Shown here: positions 22,464 through 27,756 of the stretch, one piece after another
Numbering within the stretch: the first letter of the stretch is position 1
Layout: every line of letters begins with the position of its first letter
NCBI GenBank assembly: GCA_035688135.1
Contig: DASSNG010000067.1
Location: 1-27,756 of the forward strand
Reading direction: 5' to 3'
Origin: JAIFWC01 sp035688135
GTDB lineage: Bacteria; Patescibacteriota; Saccharimonadia; Saccharimonadales; UBA10212
Length of the DNA: 27,756 nt
Made by a program: the position numbers and the translations under genes
The notes under the pieces: model-generated
Database searches by the model: none
Told to the model about the DNA's origin: nothing
What the model saw: only the letters and a program-made list of their open reading frames with translations

Positions 22464-24635
22464 CTAGGGGTTGACCGTAATAGGGAAGGTCAGGCCCTGG
22501 AAAGGCATCACGGTTTGGCCGTCCAGCACCAGGGTCCACTGCTCGTTAAAAAAGGTCTTCTTGCTGACTGGCGGCGCCCGGAAAGTAATGCTATAGGTGG
22601 CGGTTTTCCCCGGGCCGGCAATATTCGTCGACGGCGTAAGCTGGTTGTGCGAACCCATCCATTCCGGCGTGGTATACCAGAAATAGCTGGTATGGTAACC
22701 GGGAGCCCAGGTCATCATACGTACATCCCGCAGCGGGAGCTCGGTAGAAGTCGCCGGTACTTTGCGATGGACGTTCCGCCATATCATATTGCCGGTGTTT
22801 TTGACCGTGACGGTGAAAGTAGCTGTTTGCCCGGAGGTCATAGTTGATGGGCCGCTGCGGCTTACGATCGAATAACTGGCAACCGGCTCAGGAATACTTA
22901 TTTGTGACGATATGCCGGGGCCGCCAATAAACTTCACTCCGTCTAGCACCAGCCTGAAGGCGTGGTTGAATGTCAGCTGCTTATACGGCGCGAAAATTAT
23001 AGCCTGGAAAGTGCCGGTAGAGCCGGGCGCAACGGACGGCTCTACCATAGAGATTTGATTTTGGGTCAGCCAGCCTTCGCCCCCGCCTATTCCGGGGTAG
23101 GCAAACGGTGAATTTGTGTATCCGCTGGTAGCCAAACGGATTGGGTGGCCGCTGGCGTTGGCCGGATTACCATTGTAGCTTTCGTTGTACCAGGTTTCAG
23201 CACCTGTATTCTTTAATTTAATCGTTATTTGGTAGGCGTCGCCCGGTAAGATTGCCGGCGGGACATTATCGGATACCAGGCTGTAGGCATAATCCGGAAC
23301 CGATTTGACTGTGAACGATGCGGGGCGGTCCCGGTGTACTTGTACGCCGTCCTGGACCAGCCACCAGGTAATGGTCTGGCTTGTGGAGTATTGAGGGGCT
23401 TTCAGCGGAATCGTAAAGGTCACCTGTGCCCCGGGCGCCACAGAAGCCACGGACATTTTTATCTGGTTCTGCGTGCCAAGCCAGGCCGAATTGCTGGTAT
23501 CCGCGAACGGCGTGTTCGCGTACCAGGCTGTCATCAGACGGAACGGGTGCACCCCGGCCGGCTCCGAGCCGTCGGCGTACCAGGTCTGCGTGGAAGTATT
23601 GTTGAGGGTTATGGTAGCGGTGGCTGTATGGCCGTACTCCAATGACGATGGCGGATTAGCCTGGGAGCTGACGGTATAGAAAGGCCCCGTAGTGCTACCA
23701 AAGTAATTTGTGAAAATCGATGAGAAGCTTTGGATATGCGGAGTATAGACATACAGTGCGGCCGTGGCACCCGTGTCCATATGAAGGGATTGGCCGTCAA
23801 TTGTGGCCGACCCGTCAAAGTAGGTCGTAGATGCGTCTGATGGACAGCGCTTTAAATACCCTTGGGTCATAAGGCCGGAGTAACATGCCCAGTTAGAGGG
23901 AATATTATAAGAAGCGGGACAGGTGGCATTATCTTCGCAATGGTTCCAGCTGCCCGTGATGGCGGCGTAAGAAGTCTGGCCTTCCGCTTTATGGCTGGAA
24001 AAGGACAATAGCCAGGCGGCGTGCACGACTTGTTCGGAAAACCCGGCCTTTACATTCTGGTTAACGCAGGTGCCGGTTATGGAATTTACTGCAGTGCCGT
24101 TACGGTAATAAAGCGGAGTAACCAGGGCTGAGCTGTTAGTGTAAGGGCTGGCCCCTGTGTAGCTATAATTGTGAGTAAACGTGCCGGAGTCGGTGCATGC
24201 ATAGCCCGTGGCTGAAGCCATCGACTTGGCGCCGCAGCCGTAGGGAGCGCTGCCGTCAACCAGGCCTTCCTCGTTCTGCAGTTTTGTCAGCAGTACTTGG
24301 GGGTTTAAGCCGTGGGCTATTGCGGCATGGTAAACAACCGTACCCGCCGATACAGCTGAACCGTACGCATAGTGGCCATCCACAAAGCTGGCATCGGGAG
24401 TATAGCCGGTGGGGTCCGGGGCCGTGAACCCGCTGTTTGGGCTGATACAGCTGCTGGGAAAAGTATTGAGCCAGCTGTCTATCTGGCCGGCAGTCATAGC
24501 GTTAGTGTTATCAAATACATAATCATCAATCAGATCATTGTTGGTGTAGGCATGGGCAAGGCCCCCCGGCATCAGCAGCACCAGGCTTATTCCCAGGAAC
24601 AAAATTGATACGGCTGAAAATAATTTTTTCATCAT
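22464..24635 (-). CDS. Secreted lysozyme-like protein with three Ig-like (NBR1-type) repeats
   Basis: A 723-residue exported protein. The signal peptide (1-29) ends in LAHA. Residues about 30-313 resemble a lysozyme-like module annotated as hemagglutinin in actinobacteria; HGLNPQVLLTKLQNEEGLV (108-126) places a catalytic Glu at 122 or 123, and it closes with ALYVYTPHIQSFSS. Six or more cysteines in this part could form disulfides. Three Ig-like repeats follow (about 318-443, 445-580, 585-722). Each has an aromatic TW/IW motif (TWYADG, TWYNES, IWRNV), a QNQI-type motif (GTQNQIKMS, LTQNQISMV, GSHNQLTPS) and a final strand ending VQDGV, VLDGV or VLDGQ. No sortase signal or C-terminal anchor is seen. 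A wall-binding or adhesion role is inferred. It overlaps the upstream gene by 4 bases. Confidence 0.75.
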   Translation of the reverse strand: MMKKLFSAVSILFLGISLVLLMPGGLAHAYTNNDLIDDYVFDNTNAMTAGQIDSWLNTFPSSCISPNSGFTAPDPTGYTPDASFVDGHYAYGSAVSAGTVVYHAAIAHGLNPQVLLTKLQNEEGLVDGSAPYGCGAKSMASATGYACTDSGTFTHNYSYTGASPYTNSSALVTPLYYRNGTAVNSITGTCVNQNVKAGFSEQVVHAAWLLSFSSHKAEGQTSYAAITGSWNHCEDNATCPASYNIPSNWACYSGLMTQGYLKRCPSDASTTYFDGSATIDGQSLHMDTGATAALYVYTPHIQSFSSIFTNYFGSTTGPFYTVSSQANPPSSLEYGHTATATITLNNTSTQTWYADGSEPAGVHPFRLMTAWYANTPFADTSNSAWLGTQNQIKMSVASVAPGAQVTFTIPLKAPQYSTSQTITWWLVQDGVQVHRDRPASFTVKSVPDYAYSLVSDNVPPAILPGDAYQITIKLKNTGAETWYNESYNGNPANASGHPIRLATSGYTNSPFAYPGIGGGEGWLTQNQISMVEPSVAPGSTGTFQAIIFAPYKQLTFNHAFRLVLDGVKFIGGPGISSQISIPEPVASYSIVSRSGPSTMTSGQTATFTVTVKNTGNMIWRNVHRKVPATSTELPLRDVRMMTWAPGYHTSYFWYTTPEWMGSHNQLTPSTNIAGPGKTATYSITFRAPPVSKKTFFNEQWTLVLDGQTVMPFQGLTFPITVNP

Positions 24636-25204
24636 TCAATTACCAAAGGCGTGGCGTCAGCAGCGGTTTTTGTTTGTCCGCCAAGGCTGGCTACGGCGCT
24701 GACCTGCCACGAGCCGGCACTGAAACCGGCAGATTTAACATCCCAGGTCCAGATAACAGCGCCTTGGCTATCCGCTACTTTGGTGTCTAAGAATCGTGTC
24801 TGGCTCCCGTTAGTGAATTTTATGTAGCATGTGGCGCCGGGGGTGGTGTTGCATGCCGAACTCTCGGTAGTAGGCGCACCATTCTGGCCGGGGTGGTGGT
24901 TGCTGATAAAGTTACCCCAGGGCGCAACCAGCGACTCTTTGCTAACGCTTTGCGACGAACTGGCCGAGGAGCTGGTAGAAGAAGGGATTGGTTTGCCGCT
25001 AGGGGAAGCCTGGCTATTGCCCGACGCCTGGTTATTAACCGGAGTGCCCACGGATGTAGTGCTTGGTATGGTAGCTGTTTTTTTACTTACCGGCCGGTTA
25101 AAGTACCACAGCGCCAGCAGAAGAATAATCACCACAGCCCCTACCGCTAGCAGGTAGTAGCGGATTGAGGGGTTTTTAAATAAGGCTCGGCGTCTTCTTA
25201 TCAT
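24632..25204 (-). CDS. Small membrane-anchored protein with Ser/Thr-rich stalk and Ig-like head
   Basis: A 190-residue protein of no known family. A basic N-terminus (MIRRRRALFK) precedes one membrane helix (about 17-35). Residues about 40-95 are a Ser/Thr/Pro/Gln-rich stalk, and about 95-190 form a beta-rich head with a possible disulfide pair (C118, C126). The SWQVSAVASLGG ending resembles Ig or fibronectin-type domains. It starts the minus-strand unit and overlaps the lysozyme-like gene by 4 bases (ATGA), so the two proteins are probably made together, perhaps with this one holding or presenting the other. A long leader (about 45 bases) precedes it, unlike several neighbours. Confidence 0.65.
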   Translation of the reverse strand: MIRRRRALFKNPSIRYYLLAVGAVVIILLLALWYFNRPVSKKTATIPSTTSVGTPVNNQASGNSQASPSGKPIPSSTSSSASSSQSVSKESLVAPWGNFISNHHPGQNGAPTTESSACNTTPGATCYIKFTNGSQTRFLDTKVADSQGAVIWTWDVKSAGFSAGSWQVSAVASLGGQTKTAADATPLVIE

Positions 25205-25257
25205 TCTCGTGGCTTTTACTTAATTAAGGTTTTTGGTGTTTGTATAGGGATACATCA

Positions 25258-25266
25258 ATTATAACA
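25258..25266 (-). promoter_or_regulatory. Extended -10 promoter of the minus-strand glycan unit
   Basis: On the minus strand TGTTATAAT gives an extended -10 (TGnTATAAT) with consensus TATAAT at 25258-25263. The expected start is near 25251, leaving a leader of about 47 bases before the gene at 25204. The element overlaps one arm of a hairpin at 25263-25292. Confidence 0.6.
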
Positions 25267-25324
25267 CTTAAGGTTAGCCTTACTGTAGTGTTTTACTCAA
25301 TGCCTAAAAGAGCCGTCTCTTACC

Positions 25325-25333
25325 TGATAGAAT
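25325..25333 (+). promoter_or_regulatory. Extended -10 promoter of the plus-strand glycan unit
   Basis: TGATAGAAT matches the extended -10 form TGnTANNAT. It leads to a start near 25340 and a leader of about 9 bases before the ATG at 25349. No Shine-Dalgarno and no clear -35 are seen. Confidence 0.5.
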
Positions 25334-25348
25334 AGAAGGTATCCAGAG

Positions 25349-26353
25349 ATGAAGTTGCTTGTATTATCAATATGCCATAACGAGGCCGGCACCATCGGTG
25401 AATTGCTTGATGGCATTCCTGAGAAGATTGACGGTATCACGCAGATAGAAAAGTGGGTCATCGATGATGGCAGCACGGACGGCACAAGCGAGGTCGCAGC
25501 AAAGCATGGCGCAAGCGTAGTGAGCGACGGCGCCCAAAAACGTTTAGCCTTCCGCTTCCGTGAAGCGGTAGACCTGGCCCTTGCCCAAAAAGCCGACATT
25601 ATGGTGAATATAGATGGCGATTTGCAGTTCAACCCCGCCGACATCCCAAAGCTCGTGGCCCCAATAGCAGACGGCCAGGCTGACTTTGCGGCGGCAGATA
25701 GATTTAGCAGCCCCGAAACCGGCCGATACCGTCAGCCAGCCAATATGCCGAAAGGCAAGTACTTGGGCAATAGGATGGGAGCCCGGGTGGTCAGCTATCT
25801 TAGCCGGCACGAGTTCCACGACGTTACCTGCGGGTTCAGGGCTTATAACCGAAAGGCCTTGTTCGCTTTGAATACGGATGGCGCGCACACCTATACCCAG
25901 GAATCCTTCCAGGTTCTGGCTATGAAGCGGCTGCGAATAGCCTCGGTGCCGGTTGATGTTAAATACTTCCATGAACGCAAGTCCCGGGTAGTGGGGAATA
26001 TCCTGCATTATGTGGCCGTTAGCGCCGTAAATATCCTAAGGTCGTTCCGTGACTTCGCGCCATTAAGGTTTTTTGGGTGGCTTGGATTCATTCCAGTGCT
26101 TCTGGGCTTAATAGCTTTAATCATCTTTTTTGGCCACTACTTTTTACGGCACCAATTCAGCCCCTTTAAGTTCCTGGGATTCGCCGGAGTATATCTGGTA
26201 ACAATAGGTGTAATATTCTGGGCGCTGGGGCTGGTGGCTGATATGCTTAGCCGAATGCTTAATAACCAAGAGAAAATATTAGAGAGGGTAAAAAGGCTGG
26301 AAGCTTCCGCGGGCATTTATGCCGACAGCGAAAACAACCTTAAGGACAAATGA
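25349..26353 (+). CDS. Polyprenyl-phosphate glycosyltransferase-like GT2 with two membrane helices
   Basis: A 334-residue membrane enzyme of the dolichyl-phosphate-mannose-synthase type. The GT-A domain (about 1-230) has LVLSICHNEAGTIGELLDGI, WVIDDGSTDGTSEVA and IMVNIDGDLQFNPADI (DGD at 89-91), plus CGFRAYNRKAL. Two membrane helices follow at about 241-263 and 275-299, then a coiled, charged tail. It should move a sugar onto undecaprenyl phosphate or prime a glycan at the inner leaflet. Transcription begins about 9 bases upstream. The methyltransferase gene starts within its stop codon. Confidence 0.9.
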   Translation: MKLLVLSICHNEAGTIGELLDGIPEKIDGITQIEKWVIDDGSTDGTSEVAAKHGASVVSDGAQKRLAFRFREAVDLALAQKADIMVNIDGDLQFNPADIPKLVAPIADGQADFAAADRFSSPETGRYRQPANMPKGKYLGNRMGARVVSYLSRHEFHDVTCGFRAYNRKALFALNTDGAHTYTQESFQVLAMKRLRIASVPVDVKYFHERKSRVVGNILHYVAVSAVNILRSFRDFAPLRFFGWLGFIPVLLGLIALIIFFGHYFLRHQFSPFKFLGFAGVYLVTIGVIFWALGLVADMLSRMLNNQEKILERVKRLEASAGIYADSENNLKDK

Positions 26354-27123
26354 TGGCAAAGAAAAAATCCGTGAAGAAGAAAGAAGTATTAGTAGATGAT
26401 AAAGAGTACTGGAAGGAGCGCCACGCCAAAACCGCCAATCTAAAGGCCTCAGGAGTCAAATCGGTAGGTGTTAAGAGCAATGAGTATATCTACAGGATTC
26501 TGGCCGACCAGTATCTAAAGCTGCTTAGAAGCCTGGACCTTAAAGACGTTAAAACGGTTCTGGATTGCGGCTTTGGGGATGGGTACTTTCTGCGGTTTTA
26601 TCAATCGTATTTTCCGCAATTCAATATCTTCGGAGTGGATATTAGTGCTGATGCCAAAAATAAAATCGATTTTGTCGCGAAGAGCAAGCTATACACTAGC
26701 GATCTGACAAAGTTCAATTCGAAGAAGAAGTTTGATATCGTCCACAGTTTTGATGTGATGTACCACATCTTGAAGAGCGAGGACTACGTTAAAACCCTGA
26801 ACAATATGGCGAACCTTTCGAACAAGTACATAATCCTGCACGAGCGTTTCCTTACCCGCGCGCCGCTGGTCAGTTCCAAGCACGTACGAATGCGAAGGTC
26901 TGAATTCACGAATCAGGTTCTGAATTCCAAGGGCTTCTATCTTCACGAGGAAATTCCAACGCACTTTTTGGCCATGCGGATGTTTACTTACAAGTTCAAT
27001 AAGGTTATGCCCCATTCTCTGTATAGACTTGATAAGTTTATAGCCGATAATATCCACCCTTCCGCTCAGGAGTTCCTGGCATCGCACCATATAAGAGTGT
27101 ACGCGCGAGCCCCGGAAGCATGA
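26350..27123 (+). CDS. Class I SAM-dependent methyltransferase
   Basis: A 257-residue soluble enzyme. A Lys-rich start (MMAKKKSVKKKE) precedes EYWKERHAKT. Motif I is VLDCGFGDGYF (70-80), and FGVDISADAKNKIDF holds the acidic residue that binds the SAM ribose. SFDVMYHIL resembles the post-motif II region of sugar and small-molecule methyltransferases, and ILHERFL follows. In this setting it probably methylates a sugar of the glycan or a lipid-linked intermediate (inference). It overlaps the genes on both sides by 4 bases (ATGA each time). Confidence 0.85.
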   Translation: MMAKKKSVKKKEVLVDDKEYWKERHAKTANLKASGVKSVGVKSNEYIYRILADQYLKLLRSLDLKDVKTVLDCGFGDGYFLRFYQSYFPQFNIFGVDISADAKNKIDFVAKSKLYTSDLTKFNSKKKFDIVHSFDVMYHILKSEDYVKTLNNMANLSNKYIILHERFLTRAPLVSSKHVRMRRSEFTNQVLNSKGFYLHEEIPTHFLAMRMFTYKFNKVMPHSLYRLDKFIADNIHPSAQEFLASHHIRVYARAPEA

Positions 27124-27756
27124 TTCATTTTATAGTAGGCACACGCGCGCAGCTGTTTAAGATGGCGCCCATCATGCTGGAGTGCGAAAAGCAGGGACTG
27201 AAATGGCGCTGGGTATATACGGCGCAGCACAGGGACACGATCCAGGAAACCTTGGATACTTTCGGATTGCCCCAGCCAGCTTATACCATCGTTCATTGGG
27301 ATACAGAAGCAAAAACCATGGGAAAGATTTGGAAATGGTTCTTAAAAATGCTGCTGGCGCTGCCGCGCAGCAGAAAAATCCTGGGCGGCTATACAGGGAA
27401 GAACAGCGTAGTTTTGACCCACGGTGATACGCTTACCACTTGGCTGGCCGCGCTTATGGGCCGGCTTACCCGTACGAAAGTCATGCATGTGGAATCAGGG
27501 CTGCGCAGCTTTAATATGATGAAGCCGTTCCCGGAAGAGATAAACCGGTTAATAACCTTCAGGCTGGCCAACTATTACGCCTGCCCGGGGGATTGGGCTG
27601 TTGAGAACTTGAAGAAATATAAAGGCGAAAAAATAAACACCGGCGAAAATACCCAGATTGACACAATTAGTTACGGGCTTAAGAATGCCGACAAATCTGA
27701 CTACAAGATTCCAAAGGGCAAGTACGTAGTAGCCAGTATCCACCGCTACGAAAATA
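27120..27756 (+). CDS. wecB: UDP-N-acetylglucosamine 2-epimerase, WecB-like (3' end beyond window)
   Basis: The first 212 residues of a GT-B-fold epimerase that converts UDP-GlcNAc to UDP-ManNAc. It has IVGTRAQLFKMAPIM near the start, THGDTLTTW (D103), HVESGLRS (E125) and PFPEEINR (E139/E140). The spacings 22 and 14 equal those between E. coli WecB D95, E117 and E131. It ends at SIHRYEN, the family's HRxEN motif. GTRAQ replaces the usual GTRPE, a known variation in related proteins that may hint at a different sugar. The start ATG at 27120 lies inside the methyltransferase stop (ATGA), so it has no separate ribosome binding site. The frame runs open to the last base. Confidence 0.88.
   Translation, partial: MIHFIVGTRAQLFKMAPIMLECEKQGLKWRWVYTAQHRDTIQETLDTFGLPQPAYTIVHWDTEAKTMGKIWKWFLKMLLALPRSRKILGGYTGKNSVVLTHGDTLTTWLAALMGRLTRTKVMHVESGLRSFNMMKPFPEEINRLITFRLANYYACPGDWAVENLKKYKGEKINTGENTQIDTISYGLKNADKSDYKIPKGKYVVASIHRYEN

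Noticed and set aside
1..27756. An alternative genetic code (TGA as glycine)
   Set aside because: TGA is the natural stop of many recognised genes here (recF, rpmH, methyltransferase), often in ATGA overlaps, and no family-matching protein needs TGA read-through.
1..27756. CRISPR arrays, tRNA or rRNA genes, insertion sequences, riboswitches
   Set aside because: Read-through of the gaps showed no spaced direct repeats, no tRNA-like cloverleaf, no transposase frames and no recognisable riboswitch; the gaps are short.

Overview
The window looks like the replication-origin region of a small, compact, monoderm bacterial genome, most likely a Candidate Phyla Radiation member near Saccharibacteria (TM7). 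That assignment is inferred from protein content and style: phage-tail-lysozyme/amidase wall hydrolases, a VirB6-like giant protein, very tight packing with many ATGA overlaps, and TGA used as a normal stop, which argues against the SR1/Gracilibacteria code. No taxonomic marker was searched.

Region 1 (32-6441, + strand) encodes envelope proteins. They are a 967-residue membrane protein with a C-terminal M15-like metallopeptidase motif, a secreted lysozyme-amidase double hydrolase, a membrane-anchored repeat protein that may be a beta-propeller, and a putative lipoprotein that has its own promoter. The first three look like one operon and may be the wall-opening part of a type IV secretion-like machine (inference).

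Region 2 (6444-12594) is the conserved origin core. recF, dnaN, dnaA and rpmH are on the minus strand; rnpA, yidC and jag are on the plus strand. Near-consensus and exact DnaA boxes sit on both sides of dnaA (8613-8865 and 10255-10472), suggesting a bipartite oriC. rpmH points the same way as dnaA and diverges from rnpA, unlike the usual rpmH-rnpA unit. A long AT-rich palindrome occurs twice, once inside the dnaA-dnaN intergenic region and once after jag, with 25 of 28 bases shared.

Region 3 (12632-27756) is a surface-glycan island. It holds five proteins with clear glycosyltransferase domains (one a tandem GT2-GT2 fusion), one probable GT-A-like protein of unknown family, a two-component ABC-2 polysaccharide exporter, a membrane-anchored dimethylformamidase-like protein, a SAM methyltransferase and the start of a UDP-GlcNAc 2-epimerase. 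It also holds a secreted lysozyme-like protein carrying three Ig-like repeats, paired with a small membrane-anchored Ig-like protein. Together they could make, modify, export and display a cell-surface glycan and wall-bound adhesins, as expected for an epibiont. Most of these genes are head-on to a fork leaving the origin.

Several genes that start transcription units have a -10-like hexamer only 8-9 bases before the start codon and no Shine-Dalgarno, which suggests leaderless mRNAs. Other genes (jag, dnaN, the gene at 4202) have ordinary ribosome binding sites. No tRNA, rRNA, CRISPR array, transposase or integrase was seen, and no gap between genes exceeds about 255 bases.
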